A stretch of DNA of 64,000 nt, from positions 5,260,785 to 5,324,784 of the forward strand of contig CP154955.1 in the NCBI GenBank assembly GCA_039621445.1, in the 5' to 3' direction. The translations under genes were made by a program, and so were the position numbers. The stretch comes from Euglena gracilis (lineage: Eukaryota; Euglenida; Euglenophyceae; Euglenales). The notes under the pieces were generated by a model. That model made no database searches. It was not told where the DNA came from and was given only the letters and a program-made list of their open reading frames with translations. Of this stretch, positions 29,400 through 41,367 are shown piece after piece. Position 1 is the first letter of the stretch. Each line of letters begins with the position of its first letter.

Positions 29400-32300
29400 A
29401 AAGCGATATGAGAAGGAACAGAACAAGGTGACAGACCGGACAGAGCTAGAAAAATGTGTATGGCCTTAATGTGAGTACAAATTAAAGTGCATGCCTTATC
29501 TCAGGAGAATTTTGATTACGGCATGATGTAGATCGCCGGGCCTCACGCGGGAAACCGTGGGGGGGGTGGAGGCGGAATCCTGGATGGATGATGTGTGCTC
29601 TTGCCATGGTTACGCTATCAGAATACCCCAGGCCTGGCGGTGTGCTGAGCATCGGAAAATATTGGTGGGGGGGTCCCCCATGATTGGCTCTGATGAACTC
29701 GATAGAGAGAACCTGACAAACATGTCTGTTTTCCCCAGGTGCTTGTTGCTCACTACAGGCGCACACAGGACCACGGTCCTGCAGGGCTACACGACCCCTG
29801 GCAAAAAATAAGGCCTAGGGGTGCAGGCTCCCCCCATGGGACTGGTCACCCCCGCTGTCAACCTGTGATCTCGCAGTGGCCCCCCTCATAGACGGTATTC
29901 GGACTGAAGGGCCATGCGGGGAGGGAAAGCTGGGTGGCTTCACAAGAGGGTGGGGGGGGAGGGAGCGGGGGCGAAAATGAATACGGGGAGGGCGGACACT
30001 GGAGGGAGGGGGGACAGTGCGGCCAGTATGATTGTCTGATATTACAGAGAGATGTGGTGGTAAAAGATTCCGAGCTGTGTGTACAAAATGATTGGTCAGA
30101 CGTTTGAAGGGATAAAAATTAACGGCCTCCAGCCCCCAAGACGGTTGTTGTATGCATCTTGTGTCATGGGTCATACAAACAAAATTTGATGTCACTATAA
30201 GATAACCTTTTAGGCAGGGTTTGGTCGCGCTTATGGATTGCCAAAAGGCAGGGGCATTTCTCAAATACAATCTGTGATACTGTGGCCAATAAATGTCGTT
30301 CTACTCTCCTCCATGGAGTCATGCATATTAATTCCATCCAAGTTCGTATTTGGAAACGCTGGCCAATAAAGTTCGCACTGGCCGATGCCCCAGATGTGCC
30401 CCAAAGTATCAATAGGTGGGTTATTTGTTGCTTTCTGTGTCTGCAGCACCCAACGGTTTGACTGCATGCTATGATGCTCGCCAATGAGTGGTCTCTATGG
30501 TCAATCGATGAGCATTTTTTTTTTATGACACATCAAACAACATCACCCAAAAACCCATTATGTCTTAGGCTGTGGCTGCCAAAAATTAGCGAGATAACCA
30601 GCAAATCTCTTTCCATTATTTTCCCATCAAAAAACGTTCCCCACAGCCCCTTGGCATCCATGGACCCTCACAGTTGCTTCTCCTTAATATGATGAGGCAC
30701 ACACGAGGAGTGAAAATCAGCCAAAGCGAGCCTACATAACCTTTCCCGTATCTATATGCTGGACTGTGTGCAGATTGCGATTGGGCAAACGAAATCCAGG
30801 CGGCAGGGCAAACAATGAATGCCTGAACCGTGAGACGTAATCTGATGCCAGCACCTTGTCTTGAGATTGGGGGAGAAGGGTTTGTTCCTCTGCTCTTGGA
30901 AATGTCCACCAACAACAACAACAACAATAAAATGAAACCAGAGAAGTTTTCTAGGGACAGTTCTGGGTTTTGCCAGGCTTCTGTCATGCACCGAACCACT
31001 CTAATGTTGACTCAAGGTGACCACAGCAGCAAAATACATCACTAGAGCACCCCTCTAAGGCATCGCTTTGTTGACAATCCTGGCAGTTTGCACTAACTGT
31101 CGTTCTGGCACTCACAACCACCAGATCATGTCAACGTGGGCAATCGGGGAAAATGCAATTAGGAAAGGAATGGTCTGAAAACGGCGGTGATACTCTGTTG
31201 TGAGCTAATGGTGTAAGGCCAACTAAACTGAGACTGAGATTGATACTGACAAATTTCTATCGATGACCAAAAGGTTTGCCGGTAGGCTGGTCCAGTGGGA
31301 AAAGCAGTGAAGGGGGCAAAAGCATTTGCTGCCGTATGTGAATACAGAGGAGGAAAAAATAGCGGATTATTTTTCCCTCATACAATGTGTATCTTCCAGA
31401 GTGACATATACCAATGGGCTATTTGCCTAGACAAAAATTCGGGGTTTCACCCTATTAGTCACTGGGTGATGCAAAAATGCTGGGTATTGCAAAAAAGATG
31501 AAATAAAATAGAGCACTTGAAACGTCATATTATGGAAATGGATGAGGCATTGATCCAAGTCAACTGCCAGCCACATGAGAATTCCTGAAGCATTGGGGTG
31601 AACAGAGGACACCATAGAAAATGGTAGCACTGTGCAGTGGCTCGCCTGCATTGGGTCGCGTGCCGCCAATAACACAACTCTTGATTTTGAGGTTGAATCA
31701 GAGTATGTCAAATCCAAGAACCAAAATGTGGCACTGTGTGTGCCCAAATTTCAATCGTCATAAACTCCTGGAGATGACTCCCATTTTTCAACGGGAACGT
31801 CACGGTGATGCCCAGCAAATTGTTAGCTCAGACCGAGCCAAAAAAAAAAGGGAAATCAAAGGTCAGGTCACCCATCATCTTCAAAAGATAATGCCGTGGA
31901 GGGTGGGTGAGGGGGGCAAACCCTGACCATATGGGCCAGTTGGATGATTTTTTTTTGTTGATCTCAGGGGTCTGGGTATCTTGGCGAAAATTGAACTCAG
32001 TTTTTGCTCTCAGAAAACCTGGTGTCAGGGCAAAATCAGAAGTATGGGCAGGTTTCCCATTGGGAAAATGTTCCCCCACGTTGGGATAATAATCTCCGAA
32101 CTTCGGCCACACTCTCACATAACAGGACAATGTACAGATTTTGGGGCACAGAACCCCTAGGTTGAGCTCCTGTGTTTTGCTGGAGCACAGAATTTCGGCG
32201 CAACCACCCATTGGACTTTTAACGCCACGTGTGCAATAATAAAACCAGCCAATATGGCTACGAGGGGAATGACACGGCTGTTTGAATCAAACAGAAAAAA

Positions 32301-33780
32301 AATCCAACACAAAAGCCAACAAAGATTTGGGGAAATCTGTGGGCGCCCAGTTGACAATCCAATTCACCAACACTGAGCTGGCGGGGCTCTTTCCTGAGCG
32401 AAAGCCAGGGCTGAAGAACCCCCCTTAGACCTGAGGAGATGGCCAGGGTTCACAACACAGCTGGACAATGAGCGCTCGCAACACCTTAAAATAGAGGGGT
32501 ACACTAGGGCAGGCATGTTCCCTCTCCCACAATGGGGTGAACGGGGACTAAAGCCGACCCTCCAACTTTTGGGAGGAGAAGCACAGGAAAAGGTGCACCA
32601 GAATCCAGCTCCTAAAAAAATTTGCATAAGCTTCTCAACTGCCTGTGGTTATGCTGCAGAGGTAGCCTTTGCCAAACTGCCAAAAAATAGGGACCTTTGG
32701 CACTTGGTTATAGAGGAAACTTCATCACCCGCTCACTCTATAATCACGGTACGATGGGGGATGCCCACCTTGGGGTTGGCGGTAGATGACGGCCAAGCAT
32801 GGGCAGGGCAAATCGACGGTGGATCCGGAGGATGTGGGGAATGTTGTTGTCTTCTGCTGCAGAGCAGAGATGGTCTGGCCCTGCCGCCCGCAGGTGCGCC
32901 TAAAACCACACACCGGTAGCAAAAAAAAAGGTAAAAAAAATATTGGGGGGTGCAGCCAATGATGGCACCAGGGTGTCCCGATGCACTCCACCTCCCCGCG
33001 CCTGGTCCGCCGTCGGATGGCGATCTGAAGGGAGGTGGCAGGGGGTGGGTGTATAAGATGAGGCGGAGGAAAAAGGCCCTTGGATGGAGCCTCAGCACCG
33101 CAGGCACCCGCCAAACGAAGGGCTTGCCAGAAGCGCCCACGTCCGCTTGTGGCAGGGGTTAAGGGGACAGGGGGAGTGCGATTCATAGCTCGAGGGAGCA
33201 GCGGAGGTGATCCATATCTCTGGCAAGATGGATCTATGCTTTTCAGGCAGGCCAAAAAAACACAATAGGAAAGAACCATGTCCGAGGATCCGTTGGGGTG
33301 GTTCCTGCGCGGACCTCTTCCAGAGCAACCACCTGAGCACCACTGCAGGTCCTGGCATAGCAGGGGAAGAAAAAGGAACTCTCTGGGAGACACATATGCT
33401 GAATCAACAACCGAAGAACACACAGCCTGGAGTGCGGAATTGTGGGGAAACCATTTTGCCATGCCCTGGGAAAAGCTCATTTTGAGAGCCAAACAGTGCT
33501 ATGTTGGTCAGCCAAAAATATTTGTCTCTTGAAAACTGCTGCTGATGGCAGTGGCCACTGAAAAACAAAAGTGGGTGGGGAAACCCTTCTGTGGATGCCT
33601 CGGATTTAGCACTGCTAAAAAAAAATATCGAACTCTGATGTGCCGGATAAAAATATGAACACTGAATCACCAGACGGCATTGCATCCCAGACTGCCTCCG
33701 CCTTGACGGGTTCCGGCGGTGTGGGAAGGGAACCTGACAGGTAGGGGGAATTGGATGGGAAGCAGCGGGTGCTGAGAGGC
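29400..33780. other. Homopolymer-poor stretch without confident gene
   Basis: Between about 30.05 and 33.7 kb there are almost no G/C runs of seven or more and no microsatellites, unlike the rest of the window. Frames of 60-255 codons exist on both strands. The longest is 32725-33492 minus. Another, at 33278-33532 plus, ends ELWGNHFAMPWEKLILRAKQ and on and has plausible composition. None has splice support or a known motif. It could be decayed coding or transposon sequence. Confidence 0.35.
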
Positions 33781-33800
33781 ACGCCACAAGCGTGGGGGGA

Positions 33801-34190
33801 CACGGCCAGGGACGGGACCTGGACCTAAGACCTGGACCTGGGATCCGGGACCCCTGGAACTGGGTCCTGGGACCTGGACCTGGACCTCGACCTGGGATAG
33901 CCTGGGACACGGCCAGGGACGGGACCTGGACCTAGGACCTGGACCTGGGACCAGGGACCCCTGGAACTGGGTCCTGGGACCTGGACCTGGACCTGGGATC
34001 TGAGGCCCCTGGAACTGGGTCCTGGGACCTGCACCTCGACCTGGGACAGCCTGGGACACGGCCAGGGACGGGACCTGGACCTAGGGCCTGGACCTGGGAT
34101 CCGGGACCCCTGGAACTGGGTCCTGGGACCTGGACCTGGACCTCGACCTGGGACAGCCAGGGACTTGGACCCGGCCAGGGAGAGGATCTA
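33801..34190. repeat. GGACCT minisatellite
   Basis: Units of about 107-149 bp, each starting ACACGGCCAGGGACGGGACC and built from GGACCT and GGACCCCTGGAACTGGGTCC subunits; three and a half copies. Confidence 0.9.
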
Positions 34191-34257
34191 GAGATTTACT
34201 GGTGGGAGGGGTGGCGTCTGCCGAGCCAAAGACTGACTGAGTGGAACCGGAGGCGGG

Positions 34258-34440
34258 TGGCAGCTGATGCTGAGACAGGTACGGATGGATTGGAACTGGA
34301 GGAGAAGGGAGGCAGCGGATGCTGAGACAGGTACGGATGGATTGGAGCTGGAGGGGAGGGGAGGCAGCTGATGCTGAGACAGGTACAGATGGATTGGATT
34401 TGGAGGGGAGGCAACTGATGCTGAGACAGGTTCAGGAGGA
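34258..34440. repeat. 57-60 bp minisatellite
   Basis: Four copies of GCAGCTGATGCTGAGACAGG followed by a TACGGATGGATTGGA-containing half. Confidence 0.9.
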
Positions 34441-34449
34441 GAGAGGGAA

Positions 34450-35600
34450 ATGGATGCGTCAGGGTTGGACGAAGGGGCAGGGTCGGAAGAAAACGGATGC
34501 TGGAACGAACACCGCAAAGGAAACAGACAGGGGAAACAAGTAAGGCTAAGGGATTGGGCTGGGGCAGGAGTGTGGGGAAATAAATATGAAGTGAGAGCGA
34601 AGGCGATAGAGGGTGCACCAGCGGCACTGACCAAACCATTCAGCTTGTTTGCAAACCATTTGGCTGACTGAAAAAATTCGCGAGCTATTTGGGGACGTTA
34701 ATGTAGGGTTTAGTATTCTGTGGTACGAAAAGCTGGGATTGGAGGCATTGCACCCACAAATTTAACAATAAAAAATACCAGGCTGCTGCGGCTCAAACAT
34801 TTTAGTTTGTCTGGGATAGAAGAAGGTTGGAGTGGGAAAAAAAACAGGCCATCTGCGAGGCAGGCCATGGGAGATGCAGTGCTGAAACGGCTGGAAACCA
34901 GTGTACACTGACGTATGCATGGGATATATTCACCTCGGGTGAAATGGCCATCCCGTTTGTTGTCATTTTCCACGAAGAAAAGAACTTTCGCCAGGTAGAG
35001 GTTTTGGGAGCATGGCCCCGCCAGGTGCCGAGGTTAAAACAGAATGCCACACCAACTTCGAACTCGTGGACTGGTGGGCTCGTGGACTGGCTGTGGTAGA
35101 CTGGCATTTTTTTGTTATAAAAAAATGGAGCTCAATCTTGCAGAGCATCATAATCACATACGAAATGAAAAAGCATCCAACCGAACGCCGGTAATTGGTT
35201 GGGCTTGAAAATGCCGCCATAGGAAAGGAATTAGGTCAGACTATGACTGCCCGTTAGCGACGGCCAGTGTTTGCTGAAAAGTTGACAACAAGCAAACTGG
35301 GTAGGCACAAATTCAATTGAGCGCACTGAAAAACGGGCAACAACCAACTTCCATAGGGCAGTTTCGAAGGGACAAAGCGTGAATACAAACATTGGTTGTG
35401 AGAAATAGAAACTAAAAAAGGACAATAAGTGAGAAGGCATTGCGTTCCGATGGCATCCATCATTGTGGAGCGGGAAAAAATGTATACGAAGGGAAGGAAA
35501 AAAAAATGCGGGGGTTGTCGTACTCTTGGCCATCTTTCCTGACAGTTGGTAGGAAAGATGTTCACCACCCCGCTGACGGTGAAGCGGTACGACGTCGGGG
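34450..35600. other. No confident gene
   Basis: Open frames of 60-100 codons on both strands. One at 34827-35099 plus (AWDIFTSGEMAIPFVVIFHE...) looks protein-like but has no splice or family support. Confidence 0.35.
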
Positions 35601-35604
35601 TGGT

Positions 35605-35754
35605 CATACATACATACATACATACATACATACATACATACATACATACATACATACATACATACATACATACATACATACATACATACATACATACATA
35701 CATACATACATACATACATACATACATACATACAGACAGACAGACAGACAGACA

Positions 35755-35843
<89 letters not shown>

Positions 35844-35898
35844 ACAGACAGACAGACAGACAGACAGACATACATACATACATACATACATACATACA

Positions 35899-35932
<34 letters not shown>

Positions 35933-35945
35933 CATATATACATAC
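35605..35945. repeat. Nested microsatellite CATA-CAGA-CAGG-CAGA-CATA
   Basis: Approximate blocks: CATA 35605-35732, CAGA 35733-35756, CAGG 35757-35840, CAGA 35841-35868, CATA 35869-35930. The nesting is symmetrical, each step differing by one base. Confidence 0.95.
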
Positions 35946-36039
35946 ATATATATATATATGTATGTGGCAGCCTCCAACTATAGGGGTGGGGGCCTATAGT
36001 TGGGAAGGGGGGTCCAAAAAATTTTTACGTTAATGATAT

Positions 36040-36142
36040 ATATATATAGATATATAGATATATAGATAGATATAGATATAGATATATTAGTTATATATAT
36101 TATAAATATATATATAGATAGATAGATAGATAGATAGGTAGG

Positions 36143-36234
<92 letters not shown>

Positions 36235-36240
36235 CAGATA
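36040..36240. repeat. (GATA)n microsatellite
   Basis: TATAGATA-rich lead-in, then about 30 GATA tetramers with a short GGTA interruption. Confidence 0.95.
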
Positions 36241-36379
36241 TACATGGCAGCTAGCTTTACTTGGGGGGGGGGTCCAGGTAAAGACTCCGGGGGTTAAAAT
36301 AAAAATTTTGTGTTAATGATGGAATAGGGGTAGGTGCAAGAGATAGGACTAACTTATAGACGTTTGTTAGGTGTACAAG

Positions 36380-36405
36380 TTAGGCCTAACCCTAACCCTA
36401 AGTCG
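36380..36405. repeat. Two-copy CCCTAA telomere-like motif
   Basis: GGCCTAACCCTAACCCTAAGTC. Too short to be called an interstitial telomere. Confidence 0.3.
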
Positions 36406-36495
36406 CGCACCTAACCTTATTATCATTGCAAAAAAAGTTTTACTGCCCCTGGAGTATTTACTTGGACCCCCCCGGGGGGCCAAGTAAAGACTCGC

Positions 36496-36499
<4 letters not shown>

Positions 36500-36560
<61 letters not shown>

Positions 36561-36890
36561 TATACATATATACATATACATATATATACATATATACATA
36601 TATATGTATATATATATGCATATATATGCATATATATGTATATACATATATATATATACATATATACATATATATGCATATATATGTATATATGCATATA
36701 TATACGTATATGCATATATATCTATATACGTGTAATGTATATATACGTATATATGTATTAATATGTAAATATGTGTATATATACGTATATATGTATACAT
36801 ATGTATTTATGTATATATTTGTACATATATGTATAAATATGTAAATATGCAAATATGTATATATACACATATACATCATGTACATGTGTA
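36500..36890. repeat. (TA)n / TATACATA microsatellite
   Basis: About 60 bp of pure TA, then about 330 bp of interrupted TA with CATA, CGTA and GTAT steps. Confidence 0.95.
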
Positions 36891-37019
36891 TGTGTGTATC
36901 ACTTCCTTGAAAACCCACCATTCTCACTTGGTTCCTCTCCCGGCCTGTCCGTGGCACCTTCCGGAGGGGGGGGGGGACCCACGGTCAACTTTCCAAATTG
37001 GCGCTCCGGTCGGCCCTGA

Positions 37020-37213
37020 TCAGCAACTGTTGGCCAGAAGAGCTTTCCGCGGAGGGGAGGTCGAAGGGGAGGGGGGGTTAGGGTGAGACGCAGCCGGCCC
37101 ACGGCCCCCCAGCTCAGCGGCGGCCGGGGCGGACTGCTGGTCCCTCACGTGGATCTGCCAGAAGGCGCTGCCCAGCCTCCACGAAAGCTCTGGTAGCTTG
37201 GAACAGTTGTCAA
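37020..37213 (-). CDS. Candidate exon, unknown
   Basis: GC-rich frame after a possible acceptor (CACTCCATCAAG). Product DNCSKLPELSWRLGSAFWQI, then HVRDQQSAPAAAELGGR..., open to TGA at 37020. A strong donor CAGATCCAC|GTGAGG at 37149 would make it a 65-bp exon ending ...WQIH. The WRL context is faintly like a COMM domain, but far too short to claim. Confidence 0.35.
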
Positions 37214-37379
37214 CTTGATGGAGTGTCCATTTGGGAAGTCGGTGGAGAGGTCGTTATTGACCTATCCATTATCCTCCATTAACCGGCACACCAACATCGA
37301 AATGATTGAAAAGACATGTTTTGCTCGTGTTTTTTTTGTTGAAGGATGTTGTAATACGATGATGCAAAACAATAGGATT

Positions 37380-37470
37380 GTGCTATGATACCCCTTACCC
37401 ATCCCCTGCGGCCGCCCAGCCCAACTCTAACGTACCCTCAGCCCCCTCCCCCAATGTGCCTAGCCTCCTT
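37380..37470 (+). CDS. Pro/Ser-rich coding fragment before a hAT-like element
   Basis: The frame YDTPYPSPAAAQPNSNVPSA ... VPSLL runs straight into the element at 37471. After removal of the element it continues with YCHHHCPP. Short and low complexity. Confidence 0.22.
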
Positions 37471-37751
37471 CAGGCTTTTGCTTAAAGACCCCACGAGGGG
37501 GGTACTGGCTAGACAATCGGCTGGACACTGGAAAAAAATGGACTAGCCAGACCCCCCCCAGGGCGGTCACTGGAAAAAAATTCCACTAGCTAGCCCTACT
37601 AGCAGACCCCCCCCGGGGGGGGGGGGGTCTGCTGTAAATCCACTAACCAAATTTGGATAGCTGCAGTCCAGCCCCCCCTTAGTTGCACTAAGGCTTCTTG
37701 TCTGTTTATGCCAGCCCCCCCGGGGGGTACTGCAATCCCTTAAGAAGCCTG
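37471..37751. mobile_element. Short hAT-like element (281 bp), perfect 8-bp TSD
   Basis: Left end CAGGCTTTTGCTTAAAG, right end CTTAAGAAGCCTG (inverted). Perfect octamer GCCTCCTT at 37463-37470 and 37752-37759. The core contains a perfect C-tract/G-tract palindrome near 37605-37627. No coding capacity. Confidence 0.85.
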
Positions 37752-37759
37752 GCCTCCTT

Positions 37760-38335
37760 TATTGCCATCACCATTGTCCCCCCCAAAACGCCCCCCCCCC
37801 CCCCTAAGTGGTCCTCCGGGCCGGCCGGAACATGAATAAAAATTTTCTTGAATTAAAATGGTCATAAAACACCTGGTTGTTTGTGGAAATTTTCCAAAAA
37901 TTTTGTGACCTGATGGGGAAAAAATGGTGTAAATCACGAAATTCACACAAAAATTCCCCCAAAATGGTGGGGGGGGGGGTAATATCAAAATTTTGTTTTT
38001 TCGACCCCCCCCAAATGACCCCTAAGTGGCCCGCCGGGGCTTGGAGAAAAGGAGGGCCATTTAGGGGGGCTCTTCCGAAATTAGGCCCCCCACCACCTCA
38101 CCCCCATGGGGGTTCCCATTCAACCCTACTCCCTTTTTCCGAACATTGGGGGTTTGAATTTTGGTGGAGAACAAGAATAAGGAATCACAAGAACATGGGG
38201 GGGGGTGCAATTTGAAAAAAACGCAGATGGCTGGCTCCGGTGGACGCTTGACTTGGTGGATGCCCAAAAAAAAGCCCAAATCCAGCTGGGTTGGCATTTT
38301 TAAACAGGGGCAGGGAGACATTCCGGTCGGCCGAA
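37760..38335. other. C/G-tract-rich, no confident gene
   Basis: Two similar ~110-bp blocks (AAATG.TTTTGGGG, CCCCCCAAATGACCCCTAAGTGG.CCGCCGG) recur. The plus frame 38161-38388 and the minus frame 38061-38321 are open without clear support. Confidence 0.35.
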
Positions 38336-38339
38336 AATT

Positions 38340-38513
38340 TTATTCCGTCCGAGGCCCCGTTGTGTCCCCCTCATTTTTGAAGCCTTGACTGTGTTCCTCA
38401 GGAAATCCTACATAGGCCAGATGACTTTTGGCCCGTTTTGTTGCTTTTTTAGGCTCTGCGATCTGTCTGTGAAGGTTTGCCTGCTGGGGTGTCCACTTCA
38501 GCGCAACAGCCAT
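38340..38513 (-). CDS. Small ORF, 57 residues, basic, unknown
   Basis: ATG at 38513 to TAA at 38340. The product MAVALKWTPQQANLHRQIAE, then PKKATKRAKSHLAYVGF..., is Lys/Arg-rich with realistic composition. It could be complete, or a first exon ending at SHLAY|GTAGGA. The frame is clean in otherwise AT-rich DNA. No family recognised. Confidence 0.45.
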   Translation of the reverse strand: MAVALKWTPQQANLHRQIAEPKKATKRAKSHLAYVGFPEEHSQGFKNEGDTTGPRTE

Positions 38514-38887
38514 GCTAATTGAATTTTAAAATTTGTATTTCTATTGCGCCGTGGCCCAATGTAACTCTTAAATTTTCATTCTACATGAGCGTGTTTTCTT
38601 CGTGGATGCGCAATGAAAACACATGTTGTTATTATTGCGCAAGTGCGTAATGATCCCCCACATTAAGAATCACAAAAACAATAAAAAACACTAATTCGGA
38701 CTGTCTCAGACCTCAGTGTTCGATAACAGAAATTCTTTGCAAGATTGTGTGTCGGCACAACTTTACACTTTCAAAGTTAAATGCGAGTTAGGCCGGTGTT
38801 GCTGTTCACGTGTCCCGTGTTTTGAACCATTTTCAAAATGGATCACAGGCTTAAAAACACCAAAAAGGCCTGACCGCAAGTGATATA

Positions 38888-39136
38888 CCCCCCCTTGTCG
38901 TATGACCGGGTTCCTGCAACCTGTGATGGGGGGGTGTCGTAACACCCCCATAACCTTCAACCTGCGACTGGGGGTGGTCGCAAATGAGGGGGCGGTCGTT
39001 GGTAAGGTGGTGTTAAATTTTTCGCAACCTGCAACCTGTGACCGGGAGGGGTGGTCATAACACCCCCTGACCTATAACCTGTGACCCGGGGGGGTGGTCG
39101 TAATGAGGGGTGGTCGTACGACAAGGGGGGGGGGGG
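38888..39136. mobile_element. GTCGTACGAC-family element, copy 2
   Basis: CCCCCCTTGTCGTATGACC at the left and GGTCGTACGACAAGGGGGG at the right, with CAACCTGCAACCTGTGACC repeats inside in the opposite orientation to copy 1 (4807-5207). Shortly outside both copies lies a related AAGTGCGAG....GCCGCCTAAG motif (about 4341-4364 and 39256-39281). Confidence 0.65.
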
Positions 39137-39339
39137 CGGGTACGTGCCACCGTGGAGGGTCCCCACAGAACCAGAGGGCCAAAAGGGTGGGTTTCACTGC
39201 TGGGTTTCAAAGAGAATGCAACGTTGCGCTTAAGCGCAATGCAAATATCAAAACCTTAAGTGCGAGTTTGGCCGCCTAAGAGTGTTATTACCCCCTGATT
39301 GAAAGATGATTCGCTTTCTCCGATGGGATCCCTACCAAA

Positions 39340-39526
39340 GGAATCGGCCAACTCCGGCGAAAATGGCACCAAGCAGGGACCCCCGGGGCAAGACTAAAAA
39401 AAACCCCTGTTGCCAATTTTTCAAAAATTGGTAAAAATTAATCAACCAAGTGGCAAAAATGGGTGTTCGGAGATAAAAGATTTGTGCGAAATGGTTGCTG
39501 ATCAATTCTCAAAGCTGCTTCAAAAT
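39340..39526 (-). repeat. Dispersed 190-bp repeat, copy B
   Basis: Inverted copy of 19271-19461, 20 kb away. Confidence 0.8.
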
Positions 39527-40323
39527 ATGACCAAAATGAGCAAATGAAACGAAACCAAACTCAAAGATGGTAAATACAACTGTCCAAACCCAAAAAAAAG
39601 TTCAATTACCGCAAGAAAAAAAATATTTTTTTCTTTTCTTCTGCCCAGAAAGAAATCCCTTTCGTGACTCTTTCGTGATTTTTTCGTGCTGATTGGCAAT
39701 TTTTTGTCCCTTTTTTGTGGCACGAAACAGAAATTTCTGCTTTTCATCTCAAAATGTTGGTTTAAAAATCCAACCCAATGCCAACCCGGTCTGATTTTGC
39801 CTGTTTTCGGGTGCCAACACAATCCCTGTTTCTGAATGGCTTGCTGAGTGGCTGCCTTGGTCCAGAATCCAAAAAAAAAGCGAAACAGGTGAGGAGTAGG
39901 TGGAGCTGTGGTCAGGGGGTCAATGTCCTTCGCATTTACATTCGCATGGTCTGTGCCGCCGACCCAGTATGTGTGTTGGCGTGCTTGTTTTGCGGGTGCG
40001 CCAAGCGAGGCAGTGCAGTGATAGCGTACCCACAGCCAGCCTAGCCGAAGTTCCTCCCAGCCCTCCGGGGCACGCTGGCGCTGCGCCGGGGGGCAGGCCG
40101 CGGGACGCTGGCGCTGCGCCGGGGCACGTCCACCTCGCCGGCGCGGTGCACCACGTGCTTGGGGCCGCCCGGCTTGATGACTTGGTGCCCGCCGTATGAG
40201 TCCACGGTGCGCCGATGGCAGAGGCTCGAGGGGCACCCAACGCTTGAAAGTTTCCCTCCAAAAGCAATTAGGAATTCCTGGTCCGAGAATGTTGGCAGTG
40301 CCCAAAACAGGAACTCCATGCAA
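39520..40323 (-). CDS. Long ORF, 267 codons, unknown (competes with spliced model)
   Basis: One of the longest unspliced frames outside the DIRS element, from ATG (MHGVPVLGTANILGPGIPNC). The GC-rich half is Arg/Ala/Pro-rich (RRRGGRAPAQRQRPAACPPA) and the AT-rich half Lys/Phe-rich. It conflicts in frame with exon 40242-40041 below. The change of character halfway suggests that at least one half is chance. Confidence 0.28.
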   Translation of the reverse strand: MHGVPVLGTANILGPGIPNCFWRETFKRWVPLEPLPSAHRGLIRRAPSHQAGRPQARGAPRRRGGRAPAQRQRPAACPPAQRQRAPEGWEELRLGWLWVRYHCTASLGAPAKQARQHTYWVGGTDHANVNAKDIDPLTTAPPTPHLFRFFFGFWTKAATQQAIQKQGLCWHPKTGKIRPGWHWVGFLNQHFEMKSRNFCFVPQKRDKKLPISTKKSRKSHERDFFLGRRKEKNIFFLAVIELFFGFGQLYLPSLSLVSFHLLILVIF

Positions 40324-40906
40324 ACTAACTGGGCAACCATTCAGTTAACTGGGGGCCAAGGTTGTTGACAGCCACTTTTCAATCGAAAAATGGTTTGAAA
40401 ACCCTCGCCATATTGACAAAAGGAGCAAAATCAACACAAATATGTGCAGATGGAAAAGCAAAGCAGTGGACAGTTTAAATCAACACTCTGACAGACAAAC
40501 CCAGGAAAATCTCTGCACCTTGTGGCAGCCCCATCTTGAATTCCAAAATCCCGCAATCCCACACCCCTGGCCGGATCGAGGTGCCACGCCCACGCACCAG
40601 AGCCTCCCCGAACTGCAATCCGCCGACGAGGGCATTCCTCCGCTCAGCCTCTCAGCCTCTCCGGGTCTGGGAACCCAATGCCATGGCGTGTTTCCCGTCC
40701 TCGGCGGCCATAATCCACATCAATATCCGGGAAGGGGCGGCGGTGGCTCAGCACCGCGAGGAATGGGCGGGGGCCGGGGCGTGGAGGGCGGGGCCGCGGG
40801 GCAGCGAGCGGCCGCGGCTCTGCACCACGGCGGCGGACCGCTGCTCCTGCCGGCGGCGGGCCGCGTCCGCCTGGATGCGCTGCCGGTTGCTCTGGATGCG
40901 GGCCTC
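40041..40906 (-). CDS. Two-exon 3' end, Arg/Ser-rich protein, unknown
   Basis: Exon 40906-40755 follows ACATGTTGTGCCGCAG and encodes a charged helix (EARIQSNRQRIQADAARRRQ) then a basic Pro/Ala segment, ending at GCG|GTGCTG in phase 2. Exon 40242-40041 follows GGAAACTTTCAAG and continues in phase (CHRRTVDSYGGHQVIKPGGP...), with the duplicated motif RRSASVPR, to TAG. The GC-rich third positions fit the other exons of this window. Function unknown. Confidence 0.42.
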
Positions 40907-41367
40907 CTGCGGCACAACACATGAATCAACATGTGCAGCACAACATATGAATGGGAGCCAAATCAGGCTGGCGTCATCCATTCTTTCACTTGGTGACCCC
41001 GGGGGGGGGGGACACTTTATCCCGGGTCCAAACCAACCCGCCCAACTTTTCAAAAACCACCCATGCACGGTCCCCCTCTCCCCAGCTCCCCCTCCAAACT
41101 GGCCCAAAATCACCAGGCAATTGCTGGAAAAAAATGGACAACTCAAATGTGGGGGGAAAAAGCAGGGCGGTCCTTAAGCAAATAAAAAACAACAACTCCG
41201 CTGTCCCGGCACACTCAATGAAAATAGACAGGAAAATGGGCAAAGAAATTTGGCACTCTTCGGCGACAACAGGTCGACATCAGGGGAAAAAACTGATTCT
41301 TGGCAGCCTTGGACCATCGCCCATCCACCCAAAACATCAAAAAATGCGTTTTTGGACTTTTTTATAC

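Noticed and set aside
32725-33492. 255-codon minus-strand ORF
   Set aside because: Composition is biased (Pro, Ser, Cys, Phe runs), the opposite strand looks more protein-like, and no motif or splice context supports it.
36380-36405. Interstitial telomere (CCCTAA)
   Set aside because: Only two to three units; CCTAACCC also occurs by chance in the satellite at 51 kb.
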